Of a stretch of DNA of 64,000 nucleotides, positions 1 to 15,000 are shown piece after piece. A program made the position numbers and the translations under genes. Positions within the stretch are counted from its first letter, which is position 1; every line of letters starts with the position of its first letter. Origin of the DNA: Sinohyriopsis cumingii (lineage: Eukaryota > Mollusca > Bivalvia > Unionida > Unionidae). Below the pieces are notes generated by a model that made no database searches, had not been told where the DNA came from, and worked only from the letters and a program-made list of their open reading frames with translations. Location of the stretch: assembly GCA_028554795.2 (NCBI GenBank), contig CM068827.1, positions 138,700,493-138,764,492 on the forward strand. Direction: 5' to 3'.

Positions 1-3000
1 AATTTTGAATATGACAGTGTTTCCATATGTTTACCATTGGAGTGGAATTAGTACCGTGAGTCCTATATGCGACCTATACCATAATAGGAGCTTGTTGTTT
101 CCATGGTTACCACGTGCATCCAGGGTATCGATTTGGTGGTTTTTACATATGACAGTGATAATGGAGTCTTTTTATCATGGTTTGCATGTGATTTTGGAGA
201 AAAATTCTATACAAAAGACAGATGGGGATGGTTTTATACACTGGAGAGTGGAAGTAGATAGCTCAGGCCATAGGGAAAAGAGCACAGTATGGCCTGATGG
301 CAGAATTTCATATGATGGTACCCATAGATTGGCCTGTATGGTTAAATACCATTTAACACATGCAATAATTCCCCAAAATGGGGTGGGGTGGGGTAGATTT
401 TATATGTAAGCCACTTATGTCACAATCACTTATGTATCAGTACTGATCATTTAACTTTAGAGACACACTCAGCAGATCAAAGCAGAGAACATTGTAAAAA
501 TAAGGACTGTGCACAAAACTGCACATGCTGCATTGCCTCAACCTGTAAATTGAATTATTATATGTCGAGTCACATTGAATATCAATTATACCGGTCTTAT
601 TTCTTATCCTAGAATTAAACTCCTTGACACCTATTCTATGTTCAGCATGTTTCTCATATTGGTACATTACATTTTTGGGCAAACAGTATTGGAACTTTTC
701 TGCATTCCTTTTGTTGAGGGAGCAGGGAGGGACATTTTCACTTAAAATAATAGTTTTCAACCCTTCATTCCCAATATAAGTCTGCAAAAGTCCTATCTGT
801 ATTGCATTCTTTACACAGGCAGTTTTTCTTCCCCAACCTCCCTTCATACAGTTGAAACATTCTTGATGTATAACTGCATGGTGAACATACTGCTCTCTCC
901 CACCAAACCAGATCTCTTTTTTCTTCATGTACCAAGTCCCATGATAGAAAACCTTTATACTCAGGGTGTTGCAACTTGTGGTCTCAGAACACATTATTCC
1001 AAATCTCAGCATTTGATTACTGCGTGCACTAAGTGATATGGGTTTTGTTCACCATATATGTTGTTGTGAATAAATGAAAACAAGCTTCATGTCAGAAATA
1101 TGGTTTCATATTTGAAACAAAAGCTATTTATTAAACCTACATTGCTCTGTTCTTACCATCAAGTAATAGTAAGGAATCATTTAGCTGTAAATTAGAGCTT
1201 GCTATTTGGTTTGCCAAATCAAGGTGTATTACCTCCCCTTTGACTGTAATTGAGTGATTGCAATGTTTGCTTTGTTTCTCTTTTGTTCAATAATGTATGC
1301 ATTTTTTCAGCTTTATATTAAAAAGTAAGTAATTTAACACTGCTTATAGTGGAAAGTAGCCACAGTAATGATTTTGAGACTTTTTCTTAACTTTTTATGA
1401 GCTTTGGGTAAATGTAGGTATATATTTATGTATTAGACAACTTCAATATGCAATTCAATTCTATTACTTAAATTTAACAAGTAGTGTATTCAGTGACAAT
1501 TTTTATCAGTGTCTGCATATTGCATAGAGACATGAACTTGTCTTGGCATAGCAAAGTTTTTCACACATTTCTCCACCTCCAGCATACTTAATAGCTTGAG
1601 TCATAACAGTTTGTGCATACACTTTCTGTCTCCAACATCAATGTCAGCATTATAGGAACTTTGGATAGCTTTTTCAAATTTGTCTCTTGCTGTCCTTATG
1701 TAACATACCTCATGCTGATATGTTATTTGGGTTGATACACATTCCCCCCACCCCACCCCCGTTGTGGGGAACATTACCAGGCTTGAAGAAATTACTCTGT
1801 CTATTCTTTGCTTATTCACCCTTCCCCATAGTTTTATACTAAAAAGTAGCACTATGTTATTTAATTATTCAGTATAATAAAGCTTATGGAACTCTTCCTT
1901 GGCTTTTATACCTTTTTATTAACATTTGGGGGTCATGAATCACATGTGATGATAGTTTAAATAAGTTTGGAATGTCAGCATCTCTTGATGCTTCATGGGT
2001 GTGTGTATATGTTTTAGTCACAAAAGGGCAATGGCCTCTTATCATTTTGACCTGTCATGTGGCACACTTATTTGTTTTGTTTGATTGATGTGAATAGGGA
2101 TGCACTGTATCTTATTTCTGTGAGAGTCAGCAAGAAAAGAAATGCAATTTTGAAATTTAAAACATTTAAAACTTGTCTTATAGCCAGTGAGAGATGAAAA
2201 TACAATGCGTCATGTAATTTGATACCCTGTGATGTCATACTTGCTGATGTCAGCATGCTTGTGTTTCTTTTGTGTAGCATGCATGCCATAGAAAGATAAC
2301 ATGAAGATACAAAGGCAGAAAACAATTATTTTAATAACAAGAATAAGCCATTAATAAGTACAATACAACACAGCAACATGTGATGCGGATGCAATTTAAC
2401 TATAGATATTGGTATCACATAAAATGCTATTGCACTATTATCCATGCACAAGCATGGCCAATTCTTTCTTACAATTATGCTCTAATATCAAGGAGTAAAA
2501 TACAACTTTTTCAAAAAAAATTAAATCTGGTTATAGGACACACGGTACTAATTATACGGAAGAACTGTGAACCAGTCTAGAAATGGGTGAAGAAATGATA
2601 GAGTATTTACAGGTTTGGTGGTCCATAATTGGTTAATAATGAAAATTAAAATTTTAGGAAAAATATCTTTTGAGAGCTTGTCCTATATGTAATGTAAAAA
2701 AAATATTGACAAATTTCTACTGATGCAATTTTAGCATTTTTACAGGCTTGACTCAGGAGTACTCACTACTGAAAGTAGCACCTGATTCATTTGGTGCAGA
2801 ATCAATAACACGTGTTTCATGCACATGTATGTAAACAAATTGCCGCGGGTCATATGGTGTTCTCCACACATAAGCTTGCACCAAGGTTAGATGTGCACGA
2901 AAAATTATAGGTGTCATTATCAGCACCCATAAATTTTAAGTTATTGAATTTTGAATATGACAGTGTTTCCATATGTTTACCATTGGAGTGGAATTAGTAC

Positions 3001-6000
3001 CGTGAGTCCTATATGCGACCTATACCATAATAGGAGCTTGTTGTTTCCATGGTTACCACGTGCATCCAGGGTATCGATTTGGTGGTTTTTACATATGACA
3101 GTGATAATGGAGTCTTTTTATCATGGTTTGCATGTGATTTTGGAGAAAAATTCTATACAAAAGACAGATGGGGATGGTTTTATACACTGGAGAGTGGAAG
3201 TAGATAGCTCAGGCCATAGGGAAAAGAGCACAGTATGGCCTGATGGCAGAATTTCATATGATGGTACCCATAGATTGGCCTGTATGGTTAAATACCATTT
3301 AACACATGCAATAATTCCCCAAAATGGGGTGGGGTGGGGTAGATTTTATATGTAAGCCACTTATGTCACAATCACTTATGTATCAGTACTGATCATTTAA
3401 CTTTAGAGACACACTCAGCAGATCAAAGCAGAGAACATTGTAAAAATAAGGACTGTGCACAAAACTGCACATGCTGCATTGCCTCAACCTGTAAATTGAA
3501 TTATTATATGTCGAGTCACATTGAATATCAATTATACCGGTCTTATTTCTTATCCTAGAATTAAACTCCTTGACACCTATTCTATGTTCAGCATGTTTCT
3601 CATATTGGTACATTACATTTTTGGGCAAACAGTATTGGAACTTTTCTGCATTCCTTTTGTTGAGGGAGCAGGGAGGGACATTTTCACTTAAAATAATAGT
3701 TTTCAACCCTTCATTCCCAATATAAGTCTGCAAAAGTCCTATCTGTATTGCATTCTTTACACAGGCAGTTTTTCTTCCCCAACCTCCCTTCATACAGTTG
3801 AAACATTCTTGATGTATAACTGCATGGTGAACATACTGCTCTCTCCCACCAAACCAGATCTCTTTTTTCTTCATGTACCAAGTCCCATGATAGAAAACCT
3901 TTATACTCAGGGTGTTGCAACTTGTGGTCTCAGAACACATTATTCCAAATCTCAGCATTTGATTACTGCGTGCACTAAGTGATATGGGTTTTGTTCACCA
4001 TATATGTTGTTGTGAATAAATGAAAACAAGCTTCATGTCAGAAATATGGTTTCATATTTGAAACAAAAGCTATTTATTAAACCTACATTGCTCTGTTCTT
4101 ACCATCAAGTAATAGTAAGGAATCATTTAGCTGTAAATTAGAGCTTGCTATTTGGTTTGCCAAATCAAGGTGTATTACCTCCCCTTTGACTGTAATTGAG
4201 TGATTGCAATGTTTGCTTTGTTTCTCTTTTGTTCAATAATGTATGCATTTTTTCAGCTTTATATTAAAAAGTAAGTAATTTAACACTGCTTATAGTGGAA
4301 AGTAGCCACAGTAATGATTTTGAGACTTTTTCTTAACTTTTTATGAGCTTTGGGTAAATGTAGGTATATATTTATGTATTAGACAACTTCAATATGCAAT
4401 TCAATTCTATTACTTAAATTTAACAAGTAGTGTATTCAGTGACAATTTTTATCAGTGTCTGCATATTGCATAGAGACATGAACTTGTCTTGGCATAGCAA
4501 AGTTTTTCACACATTTCTCCACCTCCAGCATACTTAATAGCTTGAGTCATAACAGTTTGTGCATACACTTTCTGTCTCCAACATCAATGTCAGCATTATA
4601 GGAACTTTGGATAGCTTTTTCAAATTTGTCTCTTGCTGTCCTTATGTAACATACCTCATGCTGATATGTTATTTGGGTTGATACACATTCCCCCCACCCC
4701 ACCCCCGTTGTGGGGAACATTACCAGGCTTGAAGAAATTACTCTGTCTATTCTTTGCTTATTCACCCTTCCCCATAGTTTTATACTAAAAAGTAGCACTA
4801 TGTTATTTAATTATTCAGTATAATAAAGCTTATGGAACTCTTCCTTGGCTTTTATACCTTTTTATTAACATTTGGGGGTCATGAATCACATGTGATGATA
4901 GTTTAAATAAGTTTGGAATGTCAGCATCTCTTGATGCTTCATGGGTGTGTGTATATGTTTTAGTCACAAAAGGGCAATGGCCTCTTATCATTTTGACCTG
5001 TCATGTGGCACACTTATTTGTTTTGTTTGATTGATGTGAATAGGGATGCACTGTATCTTATTTCTGTGAGAGTCAGCAAGAAAAGAAATGCAATTTTGAA
5101 ATTTAAAACATTTAAAACTTGTCTTATAGCCAGTGAGAGATGAAAATACAATGCGTCATGTAATTTGATACCCTGTGATGTCATACTTGCTGATGTCAGC
5201 ATGCTTGTGTTTCTTTTGTGTAGCATGCATGCCATAGAAAGATAACATGAAGATACAAAGGCAGAAAACAATTATTTTAATAACAAGAATAAGCCATTAA
5301 TAAGTACAATACAACACAGCAACATGTGATGCGGATGCAATTTAACTATAGATATTGGTATCACATAAAATGCTATTGCACTATTATCCATGCACAAGCA
5401 TGGCCAATTCTTTCTTACAATTATGCTCTAATATCAAGGAGTAAAATACAACTTTTTCAAAAAAAATTAAATCTGGTTATAGGACACACGGTACTAATTA
5501 TACGGAAGAACTGTGAACCAGTCTAGAAATGGGTGAAGAAATGATAGAGTATTTACAGGTTTGGTGGTCCATAATTGGTTAATAATGAAAATTAAAATTT
5601 TAGGAAAAATATCTTTTGAGAGCTTGTCCTATATGTAATGTAAAAAAAATATTGACAAATTTCTACTGATGCAATTTTAGCATTTTTACAGGCTTGACTC
5701 AGGAGTACTCACTACTGAAAGTAGCACCTGATTCATTTGGTGCAGAATCAATAACACGTGTTTCATGCACATGTATGTAAACAAATTGCCGCGGGTCATA
5801 TGGTGTTCTCCACACATAAGCTTGCACCAAGGTTAGATGTGCACGAAAAATTATAGGTGTCATTATCAGCACCCATAAATTTTAAGTTATTGAATTTTGA
5901 ATATGACAGTGTTTCCATATGTTTACCATTGGAGTGGAATTAGTACCGTGAGTCCTATATGCGACCTATACCATAATAGGAGCTTGTTGTTTCCATGGTT

Positions 6001-9000
6001 ACCACGTGCATCCAGGGTATCGATTTGGTGGTTTTTACATATGACAGTGATAATGGAGTCTTTTTATCATGGTTTGCATGTGATTTTGGAGAAAAATTCT
6101 ATACAAAAGACAGATGGGGATGGTTTTATACACTGGAGAGTGGAAGTAGATAGCTCAGGCCATAGGGAAAAGAGCACAGTATGGCCTGATGGCAGAATTT
6201 CATATGATGGTACCCATAGATTGGCCTGTATGGTTAAATACCATTTAACACATGCAATAATTCCCCAAAATGGGGTGGGGTGGGGTAGATTTTATATGTA
6301 AGCCACTTATGTCACAATCACTTATGTATCAGTACTGATCATTTAACTTTAGAGACACACTCAGCAGATCAAAGCAGAGAACATTGTAAAAATAAGGACT
6401 GTGCACAAAACTGCACATGCTGCATTGCCTCAACCTGTAAATTGAATTATTATATGTCGAGTCACATTGAATATCAATTATACCGGTCTTATTTCTTATC
6501 CTAGAATTAAACTCCTTGACACCTATTCTATGTTCAGCATGTTTCTCATATTGGTACATTACATTTTTGGGCAAACAGTATTGGAACTTTTCTGCATTCC
6601 TTTTGTTGAGGGAGCAGGGAGGGACATTTTCACTTAAAATAATAGTTTTCAACCCTTCATTCCCAATATAAGTCTGCAAAAGTCCTATCTGTATTGCATT
6701 CTTTACACAGGCAGTTTTTCTTCCCCAACCTCCCTTCATACAGTTGAAACATTCTTGATGTATAACTGCATGGTGAACATACTGCTCTCTCCCACCAAAC
6801 CAGATCTCTTTTTTCTTCATGTACCAAGTCCCATGATAGAAAACCTTTATACTCAGGTGTTGCAACTTGTGGTCTCAGAACACATTATTCCAAATCTCAG
6901 CATTTGATTACTGCGTGCACTAAGTGATATGGGTTTTGTTCACCATATATGTTGTTGTGAATAAATGAAAACAAGCTTCATGTCAGAAATATGGTTTCAT
7001 ATTTGAAACAAAAGCTATTTATTAAACCTACATTGCTCTGTTCTTACCATCAAGTAATAGTAAGGAATCATTTAGCTGTAAATTAGAGCTTGCTATTTGG
7101 TTTGCCAAATCAAGGTGTATTACCTCCCCTTTGACTGTAATTGAGTGATTGCAATGTTTGCTTTGTTTCTCTTTTGTTCAATAATGTATGCATTTTTTCA
7201 GCTTTATATTAAAAAGTAAGTAATTTAACACTGCTTATAGTGGAAAGTAGCCACAGTAATGATTTTGAGACTTTTTTCTTAACTTTTTATGAGCTTTGGG
7301 TAAATGTAGGTATATATTTATGTATTAGACAACTTCAATATGCAATTCAATTCTATTACTTAAATTTAACAAGTAGTGTATTCAGTGACAATTTTTATCA
7401 GTGTCTGCATATTGCATAGAGACATGAACTTGTCTTGGCATAGCAAAGTTTTTCACACATTTCTCCACCTCCAGCATACTTAATAGCTTGAGTCATAACA
7501 GTTTGTGCATACACTTTCTGTCTCCAACATCAATGTCAGCATTATAGGAACTTTGGATAGCTTTTTCAAATTTGTCTCTTGCTGTCCTTATGTAACATAC
7601 CTCATGCTGATATGTTATTTGGGTTGATACACATTCCCCCCACCCCACCCCCGTTGTGGGGAACATTACCAGGCTTGAAGAAATTACTCTGTCTATTCTT
7701 TGCTTATTCACCCTTCCCCATAGTTTTATACTAAAAAGTAGCACTATGTTATTTAATTATTCAGTATAATAAAGCTTATGGAACTCTTCCTTGGCTTTTA
7801 TACCTTTTTATTAACATTTGGGGTCATGAATCACATGTGATGATAGTTTAAATAAGTTTGGAATGTCAGCATCTCTTGATGCTTCATGGGTGTGTGTATA
7901 TGTTTTAGTCACAAAAGGGCAATGGCCTCTTATCATTTTGACCTGTCATGTGGCACACTTATTTGTTTTGTTTGATTGATGTGAATAGGGATGCACTGTA
8001 TCTTATTTCTGTGAGAGTCAGCAAGAAAAGAAATGCAATTTTGAAATTTAAAACATTTAAAACTTGTCTTATAGCCAGTGAGAGATGAAAATACAATGCG
8101 TCATGTAATTTGATACCCTGTGATGTCATACTTGCTGATGTTCAGCATGCTTGTGTTTCTTTTGTGTAGCATGCATGCCATAGAAAGATAACATGAAGAT
8201 ACAAAGGCAGAAAACAATTATTTTAATAACAAGAATAAGCCATTAATAAGTACAATACAACACAGCAACATGTGATGCGGATGCAATTTAACTATAGATA
8301 TTGGTATCACATAAAATGCTATTGCACTATTATCCATGCACAAGCATGGCCAATTCTTTCTTACAATTATGCTCTAATATCAAGGAGTAAAATACAACTT
8401 TTTCAAAAAAAATTAAATCTGGTTATAGGACACACGGTACTAATTATACGGAAGAACTGTGAACCAGTCTAGAAATGGGTGAAGAAATGATAGAGTATTT
8501 ACAGGTTTGGTGGTCCATAATTGGTTAATAATGAAAATTAAAATTTTAGGAAAAATATCTTTTGAGAGCTTGTCCTATATGTAATGTAAAAAAAATATTG
8601 ACAAATTTCTACTGATGCAATTTTAGCATTTTTACAGGCTTGACTCAGGAGTACTCACTACTGAAAGTAGCACCTGATTCATTTGGTGCAGAATCAATAA
8701 CACGTGTTTCATGCACATGTATGTAAACAAATTGCCGCGGGTCATATGGTGTTCTCCACACATAAGCTTGCACCAAGGTTAGATGTGCACGGAAAAATTA
8801 TAGGTGTCATTATCAGCACCCATAAATTTTAAGTTATTGAATTTTGAATATGACAGTGTTTCCATATGTTTACCATTGGAGTGGAATTAGTACCGTGAGT
8901 CCTATATGCGACCTATACCATAATAGGAGCTTGTTGTTTCCATGGTTACCACGTGCATCAGGGTATCGATTTGGTGGTTTTTACATATGACAGTGATAAT

Positions 9001-12000
9001 GGAGTCTTTTTATCATGGTTTGCATGTGATTTTGGAGAAAAATTCTATACAAAAGACAGATGGGGATGGTTTTATACACTGGAGAGTGGAAGTAGATAGC
9101 TCAGGCCATAGGGAAAAGAGCACAGTATGGCCTGATGGCAGAATTTCATATGATGGTACCCATAGATTGGCCTGTATGGTTAAATACCATTTAACACATG
9201 CAATAATTCCCCAAAATGGGGTGGGGTGGGGTAGATTTTATATGTAAGCCACTTATGTCACAATCACTTATGTATCAGTACTGATCATTTAACTTTAGAG
9301 ACACACTCAGCAGATCAAAGCAGAGAACATTGTAAAAATAAGGACTGTGCACAAAACTGCACATGCTGCATTGCCTCAACCTGTAAATTGAATTATTATA
9401 TGTCGAGTCACATTGAATATCAATTATACCGGTCTTATTTCTTATCCTAGAATTAAACTCCTTGACACCTATTCTATGTTCAGCATGTTTCTCATATTGG
9501 TACATTACATTTTTGGGCAAACAGTATTGGAACTTTTCTGCATTCCTTTTGTTGAGGGAGCAGGGAGGGACATTTTCACTTAAAATAATAGTTTTCAACC
9601 CTTCATTCCCAATATAAGTCTGCAAAAGTCCTATCTGTATTGCATTCTTTACACAGGCAGTTTTTCTTCCCCAACCTCCCTTCATACAGTTGAAACATTC
9701 TTGATGTATAACTGCATGGTGAACATACTGCTCTCTCCCACCAAACCAGATCTCTTTTTTCTTCATGTACCAAGTCCCATGATAGAAAACCTTTATACTC
9801 AGGGTGTTGCAACTTGTGGTCTCAGAACACATTATTCCAAATCTCAGCATTTGATTACTGCGTGCACTAAGTGATATGGGTTTTGTTCACCATATATGTT
9901 GTTGTGAATAAATGAAAACAAGCTTCATGTCAGAAATATGGTTTCATATTTGAAACAAAAGCTATTTATTAAACCTACATTGCTCTGTTCTTACCATCAA
10001 GTAATAGTAAGGAATCATTTAGCTGTAAATTAGAGCTTGCTATTTGGTTTGCCAAATCAAGGTGTATTACCTCCCCTTTGACTGTAATTGAGTGATTGCA
10101 ATGTTTGCTTTGTTTCTCTTTTGTTCAATAATGTATGCATTTTTTCAGCTTTATATTAAAAAGTAAGTAATTTAACACTGCTTATAGTGGAAAGTAGCCA
10201 CAGTAATGATTTTGAGACTTTTTCTTAACTTTTTATGAGCTTTGGGTAAATGTAGGTATATATTTATGTATTAGACAACTTCAATATGCAATTCAATTCT
10301 ATTACTTAAATTTAACAAGTAGTGTATTCAGTGACAATTTTTATCAGTGTCTGCATATTGCATAGAGACATGAACTTGTCTTGGCATAGCAAAGTTTTTC
10401 ACACATTTCTCCACCTCCAGCATACTTAATAGCTTGAGTCATAACAGTTTGTGCATACACTTTCTGTCTCCAACATCAATGTCAGCATTATAGGAACTTT
10501 GGATAGCTTTTTCAAATTTGTCTCTTGCTGTCCTTATGTAACATACCTCATGCTGATATGTTATTTGGGTTGATACACATTCCCCCCACCCCACCCCCGT
10601 TGTGGGGAACATTACCAGGCTTGAAGAAATTACTCTGTCTATTCTTTGCTTATTCACCCTTCCCCATAGTTTTATACTAAAAAGTAGCACTATGTTATTT
10701 AATTATTCAGTATAATAAAGCTTATGGAACTCTTCCTTGGCTTTTATACCTTTTTATTAACATTTGGGGGTCATGAATCACATGTGATGATAGTTTAAAT
10801 AAGTTTGGAATGTCAGCATCTCTTGATGCTTCATGGGTGTGTGTATATGTTTTAGTCACAAAAGGGCAATGGCCTCTTATCATTTTGACCTGTCATGTGG
10901 CACACTTATTTGTTTTGTTTGATTGATGTGAATAGGGATGCACTGTATCTTATTTCTGTGAGAGTCAGCAAGAAAAGAAATGCAATTTTGAAATTTAAAA
11001 CATTTAAAACTTGTCTTATAGCCAGTGAGAGATGAAAATACAATGCGTCATGTAATTTGATACCCTGTGATGTCATACTTGCTGATGTCAGCATGCTTGT
11101 GTTTCTTTTGTGTAGCATGCATGCCATAGAAAGATAACATGAAGATACAAAGGCAGAAAACAATTATTTTAATAACAAGAATAAGCCATTAATAAGTACA
11201 ATACAACACAGCAACATGTGATGCGGATGCAATTTAACTATAGATATTGGTATCACATAAAATGCTATTGCACTATTATCCATGCACAAGCATGGCCAAT
11301 TCTTTCTTACAATTATGCTCTAATATCAAGGAGTAAAATACAACTTTTTCAAAAAAAATTAAATCTGGTTATAGGACACACGGTACTAATTATACGGAAG
11401 AACTGTGAACCAGTCTAGAAATGGGTGAAGAAATGATAGAGTATTTACAGGTTTGGTGGTCCATAATTGGTTAATAATGAAAATTAAAATTTTAGGAAAA
11501 ATATCTTTTGAGAGCTTGTCCTATATGTAATGTAAAAAAAATATTGACAAATTTCTACTGATGCAATTTTAGCATTTTTACAGGCTTGACTCAGGAGTAC
11601 TCACTACTGAAAGTAGCACCTGATTCATTTGGTGCAGAATCAATAACACGTGTTTCATGCACATGTATGTAAACAAATTGCCGCGGGTCATATGGTGTTC
11701 TCCACACATAAGCTTGCACCAAGGTTAGATGTGCACGAAAAATTATAGGTGTCATTATCAGCACCCATAAATTTTAAGTTATTGAATTTTGAATATGACA
11801 GTGTTTCCATATGTTTACCATTGGAGTGGAATTAGTACCGTGAGTCCTATATGCGACCTATACCATAATAGGAGCTTGTTGTTTCCATGGTTACCACGTG
11901 CATCCAGGGTATCGATTTGGTGGTTTTTACATATGACAGTGATAATGGAGTCTTTTTATCATGGTTTGCATGTGATTTTGGAGAAAAATTCTATACAAAA

Positions 12001-15000
12001 GACAGATGGGGATGGTTTTATACACTGGAGAGTGGAAGTAGATAGCTCAGGCCATAGGGAAAAGAGCACAGTATGGCCTGATGGCAGAATTTCATATGAT
12101 GGTACCCATAGATTGGCCTGTATGGTTAAATACCATTTAACACATGCAATAATTCCCCAAAATGGGGTGGGGTGGGGTAGATTTTATATGTAAGCCACTT
12201 ATGTCACAATCACTTATGTATCAGTACTGATCATTTAACTTTAGAGACACACTCAGCAGATCAAAGCAGAGAACATTGTAAAAATAAGGACTGTGCACAA
12301 AACTGCACATGCTGCATTGCCTCAACCTGTAAATTGAATTATTATATGTCGAGTCACATTGAATATCAATTATACCGGTCTTATTTCTTATCCTAGAATT
12401 AAACTCCTTGACACCTATTCTATGTTCAGCATGTTTCTCATATTGGTACATTACATTTTTGGGCAAACAGTATTGGAACTTTTCTGCATTCCTTTTGTTG
12501 AGGGAGCAGGGAGGGACATTTTCACTTAAAATAATAGTTTTCAACCCTTCATTCCCAATATAAGTCTGCAAAAGTCCTATCTGTATTGCATTCTTTACAC
12601 AGGCAGTTTTTCTTCCCCAACCTCCCTTCATACAGTTGAAACATTCTTGATGTATAACTGCATGGTGAACATACTGCTCTCTCCCACCAAACCAGATCTC
12701 TTTTTTCTTCATGTACCAAGTCCCATGATAGAAAACCTTTATACTCAGGGTGTTGCAACTTGTGGTCTCAGAACACATTATTCCAAATCTCAGCATTTGA
12801 TTACTGCGTGCACTAAGTGATATGGGTTTTGTTCACCATATATGTTGTTGTGAATAAATGAAAACAAGCTTCATGTCAGAAATATGGTTTCATATTTGAA
12901 ACAAAAGCTATTTATTAAACCTACATTGCTCTGTTCTTACCATCAAGTAATAGTAAGGAATCATTTAGCTGTAAATTAGAGCTTGCTATTTGGTTTGCCA
13001 AATCAAGGTGTATTACCTCCCCTTTGACTGTAATTGAGTGATTGCAATGTTTGCTTTGTTTCTCTTTTGTTCAATAATGTATGCATTTTTTCAGCTTTAT
13101 ATTAAAAAGTAAGTAATTTAACACTGCTTATAGTGGAAAGTAGCCACAGTAATGATTTTGAGACTTTTTCTTAACTTTTTATGAGCTTTGGGTAAATGTA
13201 GGTATATATTTATGTATTAGACAACTTCAATATGCAATTCAATTCTATTACTTAAATTTAACAAGTAGTGTATTCAGTGACAATTTTTATCAGTGTCTGC
13301 ATATTGCATAGAGACATGAACTTGTCTTGGCATAGCAAAGTTTTTCACACATTTCTCCACCTCCAGCATACTTAATAGCTTGAGTCATAACAGTTTGTGC
13401 ATACACTTTCTGTCTCCAACATCAATGTCAGCATTATAGGAACTTTGGATAGCTTTTTCAAATTTGTCTCTTGCTGTCCTTATGTAACATACCTCATGCT
13501 GATATGTTATTTGGGTTGATACACATTCCCCCCACCCACCCCCGTTGTGGGGAACATTACCAGGCTTGAAGAAATTACTCTGTCTATTCTTTGCTTATTC
13601 ACCCTTCCCCATAGTTTTATACTAAAAAGTAGCACTATGTTATTTAATTATTCAGTATAATAAAGCTTATGGAACTCTTCCTTGGCTTTTATACCTTTTT
13701 ATTAACATTTGGGGGTCATGAATCACATGTGATGATAGTTTAAATAAGTTTGGAATGTCAGCATCTCTTGATGCTTCATGGGTGTGTGTATATGTTTTAG
13801 TCACAAAAGGGCAATGGCCTCTTATCATTTTGACCTGTCATGTGGCACACTTATTTGTTTTGTTTGATTGATGTGAATAGGGATGCACTGTATCTTATTT
13901 CTGTGAGAGTCAGCAAGAAAAGAAATGCAATTTTGAAATTTAAAACATTTAAAACTTGTCTTATAGCCAGTGAGAGATGAAAATACAATGCGTCATGTAA
14001 TTTGATACCCTGTGATGTCATACTTGCTGATGTCAGCATGCTTGTGTTTCTTTTGTGTAGCATGCATGCCATAGAAAGATAACATGAAGATACAAAGGCA
14101 GAAAACAATTATTTTAATAACAAGAATAAGCCATTAATAAGTACAATACAACACAGCAACATGTGATGCGGATGCAATTTAACTATAGATATTGGTATCA
14201 CATAAAATGCTATTGCACTATTATCCATGCACAAGCATGGCCAATTCTTTCTTACAATTATGCTCTAATATCAAGGAGTAAAATACAACTTTTTCAAAAA
14301 AAATTAAATCTGGTTATAGGACACACGGTACTAATTATACGGAAGAACTGTGAACCAGTCTAGAAATGGGTGAAGAAATGATAGAGTATTTACAGGTTTG
14401 GTGGTCCATAATTGGTTAATAATGAAAATTAAAATTTTAGGAAAAATATCTTTTGAGAGCTTGTCCTATATGTAATGTAAAAAAAATATTGACAAATTTC
14501 TACTGATGCAATTTTAGCATTTTTACAGGCTTGACTCAGGAGTACTCACTACTGAAAGTAGCACCTGATTCATTTGGTGCAGAATCAATAACACGTGTTT
14601 CATGCACATGTATGTAAACAAATTGCCGCGGGTCATATGGTGTTCTCCACACATAAGCTTGCACCAAGGTTAGATGTGCACGAAAAATTATAGGTGTCAT
14701 TATCAGCACCCATAAATTTTAAGTTATTGAATTTTGAATATGACAGTGTTTCCATATGTTTACCATTGGAGTGGAATTAGTACCGTGAGTCCTATATGCG
14801 ACCTATACCATAATAGGAGCTTGTTGTTTCCATGGTTACCACGTGCATCCAGGGTATCGATTTGGTGGTTTTTACATATGACAGTGATAATGGAGTCTTT
14901 TTATCATGGTTTGCATGTGATTTTGGAGAAAAATTCTATACAAAAGACAGATGGGGATGGTTTTATACACTGGAGAGTGGAAGTAGATAGCTCAGGCCAT

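Noticed and set aside
437..1012. 191-codon minus frame (and 134-codon plus frame at 5-409) repeated in every satellite unit
   Set aside because: No recognisable domain. One copy is shortened by an indel at 6857, and its repetition reflects the tandem array, not selection.
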